64,000 nt of DNA from JAUWKC01 sp035529895 (GCA_035529895.1 DATKVV010000068.1:65015-129014), one strand, 5' to 3'; counted from the first letter of the stretch, positions 8,850 through 18,989 are shown. Notes: a model not told the origin generated them from the letters alone. Numbers and translations are program-made.

Positions 8850-11711
8850 ATGAATCAGAGGTCAAAAGTCATCAACGTGGTATTGCTTGCCGCCTGCTGC
8901 GTTTTGCTGCTTGCAGATACTTCGCTGGCGGTGTCGCCTGAAGAGCTGCAGAAAATAGAGAGTGCAGCGCCGGCAAAGGCAACCGTTAATCCAAACCGGC
9001 CGCGAAAGCTGCTCGTCTTTAACCTGTGCAATGGGTTCAAGCACAGCTCGATTCCTTATTGGGACAAGGCGCTGCAAATCATGGGCCAAAAGACGGGGGC
9101 TTACGAGGTGGTCTTCAGCAACAGGATGGAAATGTTCGCGCCGGAGATGCTCAACCAGTATGACGCAGTCTGCCTGAACAATACCACCAAGCTTGATTTC
9201 AGCGACTCAAGGCTGCGCGAGGGCCTGATGAATTTCGTCAAGGGCGGCAAAGGTATCGTCGGAATTCACGCGGCGACAGACAACTTTTATGACTGGCCGG
9301 AGGCAGCGGAAATGATGGGCGCCCAGTTCAGCGGGCATCCCTGGAGAGCAAACGGCGTCTGGGCAATTAAAATCGACGACCCGGACCATCCTCTTACGGC
9401 GGCATTCGGCGGCAAAGGCTTCAAGATAAATGACGAGCTTTACCGAACCAAGCCGCCCCTTTATTCGCGGTCAAAACAGCGCGTTCTGCTCAGTCTCGAT
9501 ATGACCGATGATGCAACCCGCAACGTCAAAGGTTTGGAGCCCACCGACAATGATACCGGCATCAGTTGGATAAAAAGCTACGGGAAGGGACGCGTGTTTT
9601 ATTCGTCGCTCGGTCACAATCACGATGTCGTGTGGACCCCGGCGGTGCTGCGGCACTATCTCGACGGCATCCAGTTTGCCCTCGGCGACTTGCCGGCGGA
9701 TACGACACCTCGTTCCCAACGGCAATTGGGTAAGCTGCTGGCGGAAATCGCAAAGTATGAATACGGCCAGAGCCGGCAGCCGCTGGCCGAAATCGATGAC
9801 CTTATTTGCTCGGCTTCCGATTCACCGGCTAAACTCAAACAAATCGAAAAGCGTTTCTTGGAGTTCCTTCACTCGGATGCCACTCCGCCCGGCAAGCAGT
9901 TTATCTGCAGAAAGCTGAGCGTCATCGGCAGCGACCAGTCAGTACCCACCTTAGCCGCGATGCTCACAGAAAAAGCAACCTCGCCAATCGAGCCGGCGGA
10001 TATGGCCCGCTATGCTCTGGAGCGGATACCGGGGTCGGCGGCGGATAAGGCCTTGCGGGATGCTTTGGACAAGACCTCCGGCAAGGTGAAAGTCGGCATA
10101 ATTAACTCGCTCGGTGAGCGTGGCGACAAGGAGGCGGCGGACCAACTCAGCAGCCTGCTGAGCGACTCTGACGAGCAGATTGCCGAGGCGGCGTTATCGG
10201 CGCTGGGCAAGATTGGCGGCAGGAAGGCCGCCAGGGTTTTGCTCGGCGCAAAGTCGCAGCTAAAGCCGGAACTGCAGCTTGCGCTGGCGGATGCCTGCCT
10301 GACGTGCGCAGACAAATTTCTGGCTGAACGCGACACGCGGTCGGCGGTGAGGATTTACAGGCAACTGTATGGCGCCGGAGGGCCATCGGCGATTCGCGCC
10401 GCTGCTCTGCGAGGTATGGTCGCTGCGATGCCCCAAAGGGCCGGTCGTGTCGTTATCGGCGCCCTCAAGGGCGACAATGATGAAATACGGGCTGTGGCCA
10501 TTGGGCTTTTGCGCGAAATACAGGGCAAGGAAGTGATGGAAGCTGCCATCGCTGAACTGCCGAATCTGCCGGTCAAGGGCCAGGTACAGTTGTTGTCGGC
10601 GCTGGCCGACCGCGGCGAGCGTTCTGCTTTGGATGCGGCCGTCAATGCAGCCAAAAGCAGTGACACCGATGTTCGTATCGCCGCGTTTGGTGCGCTGGCC
10701 GTGTTAGGCGACGCTTCAAATGTTGATTTGCTGGTACAGGCCGCGGCGAATGCAGAAGGCGCCGAACAGCAGGCCGCTCGTGGGGCTTTGTATCGTCTGC
10801 GCGGCTCAGGGGTAGACAGCAAGATTCTGGCAAACATCCCACAAGCTGCTCCTGAGGTTAAGATTGAATTGATTCGCAGTATTGGTGAGCGCAACGTTAT
10901 AGCAGGTATTGATACGCTGCTCAAAACCGCGCAAGCTCCACAGGAAGAGGTCCGAATTGAATCGTTAAAAGTATTAAGGGTTGTCGCTGACGAGAAACAT
11001 TTGCCGGCACTCGTGGACCTTCTGGTAAAGGCCCAGAGCGAGGCAGAGCGCAGCGAGGCGGAGAATACCGTGGTTGCCGTAGCCCGCAAGATTGAGGACA
11101 AAGACCGGCAGGCGGACAAGATAGTGGCTGCGTCGGCTTCGGTCGAGCAGGTGCAGGCCCGATGCTCTTTGCTCAATGTTCTGGGCAAGATAGGAGGCAG
11201 AGGCGCTCTTCTTGCTTTGAGTAAGGCCTTAAGGGATTCCGATGCGGAGGTCCGGATTTCAGCGGTTCGCGCCTTGTCAGACTGGCCCGGCGCGGAGCCG
11301 ATAGAGGACCTGCGCGGGCTGGCAAAAAGTTCGGGTGACGAAAGAGAGCGTGTTCTGACCCTGCGCGGATTTATCAGGCTGATTGGGCTGGACGTTGAGC
11401 GGCCGGCGGAAGACAGGGTCAGAATGTACAAGGAAGCGATGAGTCTGTCGGCGAATGTGACTGAAAAGAAGTCGGTGCTGTCCGGCCTGGCGAATGTAAA
11501 GTCGCTTGCGGCGCTCGAGACGGCGGGTGATTATCTGCAGGATGCGGCGTTACAGCAGGAGGCGGGGGCCGCCGTGGTTAGAATCGCCGAGTCCACACGG
11601 GCCGGCCATCCTCAGCAGACCAAAGCCGTTTTGCAGAAGCTTATCGAGATTTCTGCGAATGATTCGCTGCGTCAGCAGGCGCAGAAACTAATGGACCAGA
11701 TTAACCAATAA
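8850..11711 (+). CDS. Secreted ThuA-HEAT repeat protein
   Basis: 953 residues. A cleavable signal peptide (hydrophobic VLLAACCVLLLADTSLA) precedes a ThuA-like domain at about residues 45-280 (KLLVFNLCNGFKHSS, KGIVGIHAATDNFYDWPE, GKGRVFYSSLGHNHDV). From about residue 400 to the end it is a long HEAT/PBS-lyase-type helical array (repeating pattern such as ALSALGKIGGRKAARVLL). HEAT arrays act as protein-binding scaffolds, so the protein may gather periplasmic sugar enzymes. The start follows AAAGGGG. This fusion is typical of planctomycete sugar loci. The ThuA part is paralogous to the gene at 5291. Confidence 0.83.
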   Translation: MNQRSKVINVVLLAACCVLLLADTSLAVSPEELQKIESAAPAKATVNPNRPRKLLVFNLCNGFKHSSIPYWDKALQIMGQKTGAYEVVFSNRMEMFAPEMLNQYDAVCLNNTTKLDFSDSRLREGLMNFVKGGKGIVGIHAATDNFYDWPEAAEMMGAQFSGHPWRANGVWAIKIDDPDHPLTAAFGGKGFKINDELYRTKPPLYSRSKQRVLLSLDMTDDATRNVKGLEPTDNDTGISWIKSYGKGRVFYSSLGHNHDVVWTPAVLRHYLDGIQFALGDLPADTTPRSQRQLGKLLAEIAKYEYGQSRQPLAEIDDLICSASDSPAKLKQIEKRFLEFLHSDATPPGKQFICRKLSVIGSDQSVPTLAAMLTEKATSPIEPADMARYALERIPGSAADKALRDALDKTSGKVKVGIINSLGERGDKEAADQLSSLLSDSDEQIAEAALSALGKIGGRKAARVLLGAKSQLKPELQLALADACLTCADKFLAERDTRSAVRIYRQLYGAGGPSAIRAAALRGMVAAMPQRAGRVVIGALKGDNDEIRAVAIGLLREIQGKEVMEAAIAELPNLPVKGQVQLLSALADRGERSALDAAVNAAKSSDTDVRIAAFGALAVLGDASNVDLLVQAAANAEGAEQQAARGALYRLRGSGVDSKILANIPQAAPEVKIELIRSIGERNVIAGIDTLLKTAQAPQEEVRIESLKVLRVVADEKHLPALVDLLVKAQSEAERSEAENTVVAVARKIEDKDRQADKIVAASASVEQVQARCSLLNVLGKIGGRGALLALSKALRDSDAEVRISAVRALSDWPGAEPIEDLRGLAKSSGDERERVLTLRGFIRLIGLDVERPAEDRVRMYKEAMSLSANVTEKKSVLSGLANVKSLAALETAGDYLQDAALQQEAGAAVVRIAESTRAGHPQQTKAVLQKLIEISANDSLRQQAQKLMDQINQ

Positions 11712-11762
11712 CCGGGACAAACAGCCGCCACGGAATGGAGGCGGCTTTCGGAGACTGATAAT

Positions 11763-12728
11763 ATGAAAGAACTGACAAAAGCTGTTTGCCGGCGCGATGG
11801 TGTGATTTCGCGGCGGGCCTTCATAGGCAAAGCCGTCGGGACCGCGATAGCTGTGTCCGCGGCAGCGTCGTTGACACGGGGCCAGGATACAACAAGCCCA
11901 AAACCGAACCGCAAGTTCAAGCTCAGGTATGCGCCAAGTCTGGGACAGTTCAAAAACCACGCAGGTAGCGACCCTATAGACAATATCAAGTTCGCCGCGG
12001 ATGAGGGTTTCCGCGCGATGTTTGATAACGGCTTTATGGGCAAGTCCCCTGGGCAGCAGGAGGCGATAGCCAGAGAGATGGCGCGTTTGGACATGACTCT
12101 GGGGCCGTTTATCGCCTACGCCGAATTCGGCAAGGCCACCTTTGTCACCGGCGACAAAGAAGTGCGCACGATGCTGGCGGACAAAATGAAGCAGGCGGTT
12201 GAGGTGAAAAAGCGAACGGGCGCCAAATGGGCGCTGATTGTGCCCGGCCGGTACGATGAAAAACTCCAGTGGAACTACCAGACGGCGAATGTCATCGAGA
12301 ATCTTAAGTATTGTGCCGAGGTCTGCGAGCCCTCGGGCCTGGTGATGGTGATCGAACCGCTTAACACCCTGCGCAATCATCCGGGCGTGTTTCTTACCGG
12401 GATCCCGCAGGCCTACCAGATTTGCCGGGCGGTGGGCAGCCCTTCATGCAAGATAGTCAATGACCTTTATCATCAGCAGATAACCGAGGGAAATCTTATC
12501 CCCAACATCGATATGGCCTGGGGGGAAATTGCCGCCTTTCACGTAGGAGACAACCCCGGCCGCAAAGAGCCGACCACCGGAGAGATTAACTACGGGAACA
12601 TCTTCAAGCATATTCACCAGAAGGGTTACGACGGTGTGTTGTGCATGGAGCACGGCGCCAGCAAGGGGAAAACCAAAGAAGCTGAAAGGGCCGTGATAGA
12701 TGCCTATCGGGCCTGCGACGACTTCTGA
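11763..12728 (+). CDS. Tat-exported hydroxypyruvate isomerase-like TIM-barrel protein
   Basis: 321 residues. A Tat signal (SRRAFIGKAVGTAIAVSAAASL) precedes a xylose-isomerase-like TIM barrel. Motifs typical of the hydroxypyruvate isomerase branch are MVIEPLN (metal Glu), VNDLYHQQITEGN (metal Asp and adjacent His), FHVGDNPGRKEPTTGEINY and the final CMEHGAS (metal Glu). The family isomerises short hydroxy-keto acids or sugars. Export of such an enzyme is a planctomycete peculiarity shared with the oxidoreductases around it. Start ATG 11763. The 51-base gap to the previous gene suggests one transcript. Confidence 0.82.
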   Translation: MKELTKAVCRRDGVISRRAFIGKAVGTAIAVSAAASLTRGQDTTSPKPNRKFKLRYAPSLGQFKNHAGSDPIDNIKFAADEGFRAMFDNGFMGKSPGQQEAIAREMARLDMTLGPFIAYAEFGKATFVTGDKEVRTMLADKMKQAVEVKKRTGAKWALIVPGRYDEKLQWNYQTANVIENLKYCAEVCEPSGLVMVIEPLNTLRNHPGVFLTGIPQAYQICRAVGSPSCKIVNDLYHQQITEGNLIPNIDMAWGEIAAFHVGDNPGRKEPTTGEINYGNIFKHIHQKGYDGVLCMEHGASKGKTKEAERAVIDAYRACDDF

Positions 12729-12765
12729 GCGGTCAGTGAAAGTCGAATCCCAAGGAGTTAAAGCT

Positions 12766-13428
12766 ATGAGAAGGACTTGTATCGGTTTGGTGACAACGGG
12801 TGTGACGTTGGCCTTTTTGACTGCGGCAGGATGCGCGTCGCCCAAAAGAGTTGCTCTCTGGAACAGCAAAGACTTTACCGGCTGGAAGCGCGTTGCGGCG
12901 GATAAAAATGTGGACGTCAATAGAGTGTGGTCCATCCGAGACGGCGTAATCCGATGCGAGGGAAAGCCCGACGGTTACATAAGAACGGAAGCGGACTACT
13001 CCAACTACAAGCTGCATCTCGAATGGCGATGGGTCGAGCAGCCCACCAACAGCGGGGTCCTCCTGCACGCCGGCGGACCGGATAAGGTCTGGCCCAAATG
13101 CATCGAGTGCCAGTTGAAGTCCGGCAACGCCGGAGACTTCGTGCTTATCGGCGGAACAGGAATCGGCGTCGACGGCAGGTTCATACAGGACGTCAGCAAA
13201 CCGTATGTGGTTGTACCGAAGAAACAGCAAAGCAGCGAAAAGGCCGCCGGCCGGTGGAACACTTACGACATAATTTGCAGAGGCGGCACAATCGTCAACT
13301 ATGTTAATGGCGTGCTCCAGAACGAAGGGACCAACGCCTCGCAAACCTACGGCAAGATATGTCTCCAAAGTGAAGGCTCGCCCATCGAGTTTCGCAATAT
13401 CTACATCGAGCCACTGAATCGATATTGA
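12766..13428 (+). CDS. DUF1080 (3-keto-disaccharide hydrolase-like) lipoprotein
   Basis: 220 residues starting at ATG 12766, with AAGGAG 8 bases upstream. The signal peptide ends in a lipobox-like AAGC. The remainder is one concanavalin-like jelly-roll domain of the DUF1080 family: ALWNSKDFTGW at the start, then DYSNYKLHLEWRW, NSGVLLHAGG, KCIECQLKSG and a final SPIEFRNIYIEPL. Members are described as 3-keto-glucoside or disaccharide hydrolases. Paired with exported Gfo/Idh/MocA oxidoreductases, this suggests oxidation of a sugar at C3 followed by glycosidic cleavage. That pathway is inferred from family knowledge and gene neighbours. Confidence 0.82.
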   Translation: MRRTCIGLVTTGVTLAFLTAAGCASPKRVALWNSKDFTGWKRVAADKNVDVNRVWSIRDGVIRCEGKPDGYIRTEADYSNYKLHLEWRWVEQPTNSGVLLHAGGPDKVWPKCIECQLKSGNAGDFVLIGGTGIGVDGRFIQDVSKPYVVVPKKQQSSEKAAGRWNTYDIICRGGTIVNYVNGVLQNEGTNASQTYGKICLQSEGSPIEFRNIYIEPLNRY

Positions 13429-13472
13429 AATCTCCGGCTGTCAAGGCCTTGTTATAAATAGAGAAGCAGGTT

Positions 13473-14771
13473 ATGAAACAAACAAAAGAACACGAAGGTT
13501 CGGGACATATGCGTCAAATCTCGCGGCGCGCTTTTGTCAAGAGTTCGGCGGCATTATCATTGGCGGCGCTGACCTCCGGCGTTGCCGGCCGGGTTTATGC
13601 GACAGGTTCCGACAAGATACGAGTGGGCCTTATCGGCTGCGGCGGACAGGGCACGAGAGACACGATAAGCTGCCTGAATTCATCCCCCGAGGTGGAGCTT
13701 GTGGCAATGGGCGACCTGTTCGAAGACAGGATTGAGAAGTCCCTCAACAAGCTCAGAAGAGGAGTGGGCGACAGAGTAAAGGTCACCCGGGACAATTGCT
13801 TTGTGGGTTTTGACGCCTTCAAAAAAGTCATCGCCACGGACGTCCACATGGTATTGCTGGTTGCGCCGCCGCATTTCAGGCCTGAGCATCTCAAAGCCGC
13901 CATAGAAGCGGGTAAACACGTATTTATGGAGAAGCCCGCGGCCGTGGACCCTGTCGGCGTTCGCTCGATAATCGCTTCGTCGGAGCTGGCTGAGCGGAAA
14001 GGTCTGTCAATTGTGGCCGGCACCCAGCGTCGGCATCAGGCGAGCTATGTCGAGATTATGAAGCGAATTCACGACGGGGACATCGGCGAAATAGTGGGCG
14101 GGCAGTGTTACTGGAACGGCGGCGACATGTTGGGCTACTGGAAATGGCACGAGCAGACCAGTTCATTGTATGGTATGGAGTGGCAGCTGCGAAACTGGCC
14201 GTGGTTCACCTGGCTCTCCGGTGACCACATTGTCGAGCAGCATGTTCATAACCTCGATATTATTAACTGGGCCTTGGGAGCACATCCGGTCCAGGTTATG
14301 GGCATGGGCGGTCGCGCGGTGCGAGAACTCGGGAACATCTTCGACCACTTTGCGGTCGAGTACGAGTATCCCAACGGTGTGCGAATCATGGGCATGTGTC
14401 AGCAGATAAATGGCTGTCACAACCGTGTTGGCGAGAGGATAGTCGGCGCCAAGGGCGTAGCTGACGGTCACGGTTTAATCGAGGGCCAAAATCCTTACAA
14501 GTACGAAGGCAAATCTCCCGACCCGTACGTACAGGAACAGGCCGACCTTATCAAGGGCATTCGTGACGGCAGACCGCTTAACGAGGGCCGAAATGTCGCA
14601 GAAAGCACTATGGCCGCGGTAATGGGCCGCATTAGCGCTTATACGGGCCGGGCGCTGAAGTGGGACTGGGCGATGAATGCGTCAAAACTTGACCTGACCC
14701 CGCCAAAATATGAGTTCGGCGATTTGCCGGTGTCCCCGGTGGCCGTCCCCGGAAAAACACAGTTAATCTGA
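13473..14771 (+). CDS. Tat-exported Gfo/Idh/MocA oxidoreductase, first of three tandem paralogues
   Basis: 432 residues, with Tat motif SRRAFVKSSAA, Rossmann loop VGLIGCGGQGT and EKP motif (MEKPAAVDPVG). Later come DHIVEQHVHNLDIINWALG at the active-site helix and a C-terminus ending PGKTQLI. An alternative start at ATG 13509 would leave the Tat signal intact. I kept 13473, though its Shine-Dalgarno is weak. The same layout and C-terminus recur in the next two genes, so this is a tandem triplication. It differs from the genes at 1351, 6113 and 7447, which form another subfamily. Confidence 0.84.
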   Translation: MKQTKEHEGSGHMRQISRRAFVKSSAALSLAALTSGVAGRVYATGSDKIRVGLIGCGGQGTRDTISCLNSSPEVELVAMGDLFEDRIEKSLNKLRRGVGDRVKVTRDNCFVGFDAFKKVIATDVHMVLLVAPPHFRPEHLKAAIEAGKHVFMEKPAAVDPVGVRSIIASSELAERKGLSIVAGTQRRHQASYVEIMKRIHDGDIGEIVGGQCYWNGGDMLGYWKWHEQTSSLYGMEWQLRNWPWFTWLSGDHIVEQHVHNLDIINWALGAHPVQVMGMGGRAVRELGNIFDHFAVEYEYPNGVRIMGMCQQINGCHNRVGERIVGAKGVADGHGLIEGQNPYKYEGKSPDPYVQEQADLIKGIRDGRPLNEGRNVAESTMAAVMGRISAYTGRALKWDWAMNASKLDLTPPKYEFGDLPVSPVAVPGKTQLI

Positions 14772-14787
14772 TAATGAGGAGTTATTG

Positions 14788-16083
14788 ATGGAAAAGAAAG
14801 TCACTAAGACAACACGACAAGTTTCACGCAGAGATTTCATTAAGGCATCGGCGGCGATTTCGGCGGCGGTGATTGCGTCGCCCGGCAGCCGCATTTTTGC
14901 CGCGGGCTCGGACAAAGTGCGTGTGGGACTGGTTGGCTGTGGCGCCCGCGGGACCGGCGCGGCAAAAAACTACGTCCAGTCCGCAGAAGGCGTCGAGCTT
15001 GTCGCCATGGCCGATGTCTTTCAGGACCGTCTCGACAAGTCCCTTGCCAAGCTAAAAGCAGAGGCCGCTGATAAAGTGAGCGTTACCACCGATACCTGCT
15101 TTATCGGGTTCGACGCCTACCGGAAACTAATCGCCTCCGGCGTGGACGTTGTAATTCTGGCCACGCCGCCGGGCTTTCGCCCCGAGCATCTGAGGGCAGC
15201 CGTCGAAGCGGGCAAGCATGTGTTTATGGAAAAACCCGCAGCGGTGGACCCGGTCGGCATCCGCTCCATAATCGCTTCGTCGGAACTGGCCAAGGAAAAG
15301 GGCCTGTCCATCGTGGCCGGCACGCAGCAGCGCCGCATGTCTCAGTACATAGAGATTATGAAGCGCGTCCACACCGGCCAAATCGGCGAAATCGTCGGCG
15401 GACAATGCTACTGGAACTGGGGCAGTCAGGACTGGCATTTCGAGCTGAGGAAACCCGAGTGGTCGGATATGGAATGGCAGATTCGCTGCTGGCCCTATTT
15501 CACCTGGCTCTCCGGCGACCATATCGTCGAGCAGCACGTCCACAACCTCGATATAATCAACTGGGCTATCGGCTCTCACCCCGTCCAGTGCCTCGGCATG
15601 GGCGGTCGCCAGGTGCGGACCGGCCCCGAGTACGGCAATATCTTCGACCATTTCGCCGTCGAGTACGAGTACCCGGGCGGCGTCCGCGTCCTGAGTATGT
15701 GCAGCCAGATTAATGGCACGACAAGCCGCGTCTGTGAGAGAGTGGTGGGTACAAAAGGTTCCTCTTATACAACCAGGTCAGTGGGTTATATCGAGGGGCA
15801 GAATGCTTACAAGTACGACGGGCCGCGTGTCGGTGGCATGGTGGAGGAGCACGCCGACCTGATAAAGAGCATTCGCGACGGCAAGCCCGTAAACGAAGGC
15901 CGACACGTGGCCGAAAGCACTATGACCGCAATTATGGGGCGCATAAGCGCCTACACGGGCCGGGCACTTAAATGGGACTGGGTAATGAACGCCTCCAAGC
16001 TGGACCTTACGCCGCCGAAATACGAAATGGGTGACCTGCCCGTCGGGCCGGTCGCAATTCCCGGAAAAACGCAATTAATTTGA
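14788..16083 (+). CDS. Tat-exported Gfo/Idh/MocA oxidoreductase, second of three tandem paralogues
   Basis: About 431 residues starting at ATG 14788, 7 bases after GAGGA. Tat signal SRRDFIKASAAISAA, Rossmann loop VGLVGCGARGTGAA, EKP motif (MEKPAAVDPVG), and active-site helix DHIVEQHVHNLDIINWAIG. The C-terminus PGKTQLI matches its neighbours. The most variable part relative to the flanking copies is the loop around CYWNWGSQDWHFELRK, which may line the substrate pocket. Sixteen bases separate it from the upstream copy. Confidence 0.85.
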   Translation: MEKKVTKTTRQVSRRDFIKASAAISAAVIASPGSRIFAAGSDKVRVGLVGCGARGTGAAKNYVQSAEGVELVAMADVFQDRLDKSLAKLKAEAADKVSVTTDTCFIGFDAYRKLIASGVDVVILATPPGFRPEHLRAAVEAGKHVFMEKPAAVDPVGIRSIIASSELAKEKGLSIVAGTQQRRMSQYIEIMKRVHTGQIGEIVGGQCYWNWGSQDWHFELRKPEWSDMEWQIRCWPYFTWLSGDHIVEQHVHNLDIINWAIGSHPVQCLGMGGRQVRTGPEYGNIFDHFAVEYEYPGGVRVLSMCSQINGTTSRVCERVVGTKGSSYTTRSVGYIEGQNAYKYDGPRVGGMVEEHADLIKSIRDGKPVNEGRHVAESTMTAIMGRISAYTGRALKWDWVMNASKLDLTPPKYEMGDLPVGPVAIPGKTQLI

Positions 16084-16107
16084 CAATAACTGTATGAGGA
16101 ATTATTC

Positions 16108-17421
16108 ATGAAGCACAAAGTAAGCAAAAACAAATCTGACGTTTCCCGAAGAGATTTTATCAGGGCCTCGGCAGCGGTTTCGCTGGCGGCTATGACATTT
16201 GACAGCAGCCGCGTTTTCGCCGCCGGCTCGGACAAGCTCCGCGTGGGGCTGATTGGCTGCGGCGGCCGGGGCACCGGCGCAGCAATGGACTGTGTAAAAT
16301 CCTCGCCCAATGTAGAGATTGTCGCCATGGGCGACCTTTTTCGTGACAGTCTGGACAAGTCTCTCGCCAGGCTCAGCAGGAGGGTCGATGACAAGGTGAC
16401 CGTTACTGACGATACGAGCTTCAGCGGTTTCGACTGCTACCAGAAAGTTCTCCAGTGCGACATAGATATGGTAATCATGGCGGCGCCTCCTCATTTTCGT
16501 CCCGTGCAGCTCAAAGCCGCCATCGAGGCGGGAAAGCACGTATTTATGGAAAAGCCCGTTGCCGTTGACCCCGTCGGTGTGCGCTCGGTGATTGAGTCTT
16601 CCGAATTGGCCCAACAGAAGGGCCTTGCCATCGTCGCAGGAACCCAGCGACGACACCAGGACCATTATTTGGAGGTTATGAAGCGCATTCATGATGGCGA
16701 TATCGGCGAGATTGTATCCGGACAGTGCTACTGGAACGGAGGCTTCCTCTGGGTGCAAAGGGCCACCGAGAACTGGAAGCAAAGACACGCCCTCGGCTGG
16801 TCGGATATGGAATGGCAGTGCCACAACTGGCTATTCTTCACATGGCTCTCCGGCGACCACATCGTCGAGCAGCACGTGCACAACATCGACGTGATTAACT
16901 GGGCGATTGGTTCCCATCCCGTTCAGTGCCTCGGTATGGGCGGCCGGCAGGTCCGAACCGGGCCCGAATATGGCAATATCTTTGACCATTTCGCGGTCGA
17001 GTACGAGTACCCCAACGGCGTTCGCGTTTTGAGCATGTGCCGCCAGATAGAAGGGTGCGACCATCGTGTCTCCGAGCGAGTGGTGGGCACAAACGGCTCG
17101 GCATATATGGATGGCTCTCACGGTTCCATCGAGGGGCCGAACGCTTATAAGTACGACGGCAAATCCCCCAACCCCTATGTGCAGGAGCATACCGACCTGA
17201 TAGCCAGTATTCGCGAGGGCAGGCCCCTCAATGAGGGCCGACGCATCGCTGAAAGTACGCTCGCCGCGATTATGGGCCGCATGAGCGCCTATACCGGACG
17301 CGCGCTTAAGTGGGACTGGGCAATGAATGCCTCCGAGCTGGACCTGACCCCGCCGAGTTACGAGTTTGGTGATTTGCCGGTTGCTCCCGTGGCTGTCCCT
17401 GGTAAGACTCAATTAGTCTGA
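16108..17421 (+). CDS. Tat-exported Gfo/Idh/MocA oxidoreductase, third of three tandem paralogues
   Basis: 437 residues. Tat signal SRRDFIRASAAVSLA, Rossmann loop VGLIGCGGRGTGAA, EKP motif (MEKPVAVDPVG) and the shared DHIVEQHVHNIDVINWAIG helix. It has a longer variable loop (WNGGFLWVQRATENWKQRH) than the other two copies at the same place, consistent with different substrate preferences after duplication. It ends PGKTQLV. The start ATG follows GAGGAA. Confidence 0.85.
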   Translation: MKHKVSKNKSDVSRRDFIRASAAVSLAAMTFDSSRVFAAGSDKLRVGLIGCGGRGTGAAMDCVKSSPNVEIVAMGDLFRDSLDKSLARLSRRVDDKVTVTDDTSFSGFDCYQKVLQCDIDMVIMAAPPHFRPVQLKAAIEAGKHVFMEKPVAVDPVGVRSVIESSELAQQKGLAIVAGTQRRHQDHYLEVMKRIHDGDIGEIVSGQCYWNGGFLWVQRATENWKQRHALGWSDMEWQCHNWLFFTWLSGDHIVEQHVHNIDVINWAIGSHPVQCLGMGGRQVRTGPEYGNIFDHFAVEYEYPNGVRVLSMCRQIEGCDHRVSERVVGTNGSAYMDGSHGSIEGPNAYKYDGKSPNPYVQEHTDLIASIREGRPLNEGRRIAESTLAAIMGRMSAYTGRALKWDWAMNASELDLTPPSYEFGDLPVAPVAVPGKTQLV

Positions 17422-17483
17422 AACTGAAAGCTTGGGGTACGCCGTACTTCCCGCACTTGCGATATGAAGAAAGGGACATCTCA

Positions 17484-18989
17484 ATGGCGCTTCTGCTGGG
17501 ATACGATATAGGAAGCTCCTCAATAAAAGCAACGTTGATGGAGACCGAAACGGGCGAGGTGCTTGCGGCCGCGACCTCGCCCGAGAAAGAGCTGGAGATT
17601 ATCGCAAAAAGCGCAGGCTGGGCCGAGCAGCATCCTCACGTCTGGTGGGACCACGTCAAACTGGCTACGCGGAAAATTAAATCCGGGGCAAAATTCGAAC
17701 CTTTTGATGTCCGGGCAATCGGGATTTCCTACCAGATGCACGGCCTCGTGGCCGTGGACAAAAACCGTGAAGTTCTAAGGCCTGCTATAATCTGGTGCGA
17801 CAGCAGAGCCGTACAGATTGGGCAAAAAGCGGCGCGTGATATCGGGCAGGAGAAGTGCCTCAAAAGGTTGCTCAACCTGCCCGGCAACTTTACGGCCTCG
17901 AAGCTGAAGTGGGTCATGGAAAACGAGCCGGATATTTTCTCCAAAATCCATAAAATCATGCTGCCCGGCGATTACATCGCTATGAAAATGACCGGCCGAA
18001 TAGCGACCACCCCCTCAGGCCTATCCGAAGGCATAATGTGGGATTTCGAAAACGATGAACTGGCGGAATTTGTCCTTGAAAACTACGGCATCACCGCCGA
18101 CCTCATTGCCGAAACCATTCCCACCTTCTCCATCCAGGGCGAGCTTACCGCTGCCGCCGCAGAGGAACTCGGACTTAAGAGCGGCACAAAGGTGAGCTAC
18201 AGGGCGGGCGATCAGCCCAACAATGCTTTGTCGCTTGGAGTATTAAATCCCGGCCAGATTGCGGTTACCGCCGGCACCTCGGGCGTAGTATACGGAATAA
18301 GCGACAAGAAAAACTATGACCAAAAATCAAGAGTAAACATATTCGTTCACGTCAACCATTCGGCCGGCAGTCCGAGGTATGGCGTGTTATTGTGCCTCAA
18401 CGGGACGGGAATCCTGAACAGTTGGCTGAAACATAATCTTACTGCAAACAATGAAGCAGCGTTAACGTATGACCAGATGAATAAGCTTGCTTTGGAGGTC
18501 CCTGTCGGCTCCGACGGCCTTGTCGTACTTCCATACGGCAACGGCGCCGAAAGGACGCTCGAAAACAGCAATATCGGGGCATCCGTTCATGGATGGAATT
18601 TTAACATACATAAAAAGGCTCATTTTCTCAGGGCCGCTCAGGAAGGCATCGTTTTTGCGCTTAACTTCGGTCTTGGTATAATGCGAAAAATGGGAATTGA
18701 ACTGGCAACGGCGCGGGCCGGTAATGCCAATATGTTTTTAAGCCCCTTGTTTGCCGAAGCGTTTGCCACCGTAACGAAAACTGCGGTAGAACTCTATAAT
18801 ACCGATGGTTCCCAGGGCGCTGCCAGGGGAGCAGGTATAGGCGCCGGTATTTACGACGGCGAGGTAGATGCTTTTGTCGGGTTGAAACCCGTTAAGACCA
18901 TCGAGCCCAACGACAAGCTGACCTCACAGTACGGTGAGGCTTATGAGAAATGGAAACGTGTTTTGGAATCTGAGTTAGGTAAGGAGTAG
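17484..18989 (+). CDS. FGGY-family carbohydrate kinase, xylulokinase-like
   Basis: 501 residues, starting at ATG 17484 after AAGAAAGGGA. The two actin-like halves of an FGGY kinase are visible: the N-terminal phosphate loop GYDIGSSSIKATL, a substrate region ISYQMHGLV with PAIIWCDSRA, the LPGDYIAMKMTG segment, and the C-terminal nucleotide site VTAGTSGVVYG. Overall pattern and length fit XylB (D-xylulose kinase), but FGGY specificities are hard to assign by eye. It is cytoplasmic. In this operon it would phosphorylate the keto-sugar made by the isomerases and so commit it to the pentose phosphate route. Confidence 0.82.
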   Translation: MALLLGYDIGSSSIKATLMETETGEVLAAATSPEKELEIIAKSAGWAEQHPHVWWDHVKLATRKIKSGAKFEPFDVRAIGISYQMHGLVAVDKNREVLRPAIIWCDSRAVQIGQKAARDIGQEKCLKRLLNLPGNFTASKLKWVMENEPDIFSKIHKIMLPGDYIAMKMTGRIATTPSGLSEGIMWDFENDELAEFVLENYGITADLIAETIPTFSIQGELTAAAAEELGLKSGTKVSYRAGDQPNNALSLGVLNPGQIAVTAGTSGVVYGISDKKNYDQKSRVNIFVHVNHSAGSPRYGVLLCLNGTGILNSWLKHNLTANNEAALTYDQMNKLALEVPVGSDGLVVLPYGNGAERTLENSNIGASVHGWNFNIHKKAHFLRAAQEGIVFALNFGLGIMRKMGIELATARAGNANMFLSPLFAEAFATVTKTAVELYNTDGSQGAARGAGIGAGIYDGEVDAFVGLKPVKTIEPNDKLTSQYGEAYEKWKRVLESELGKE

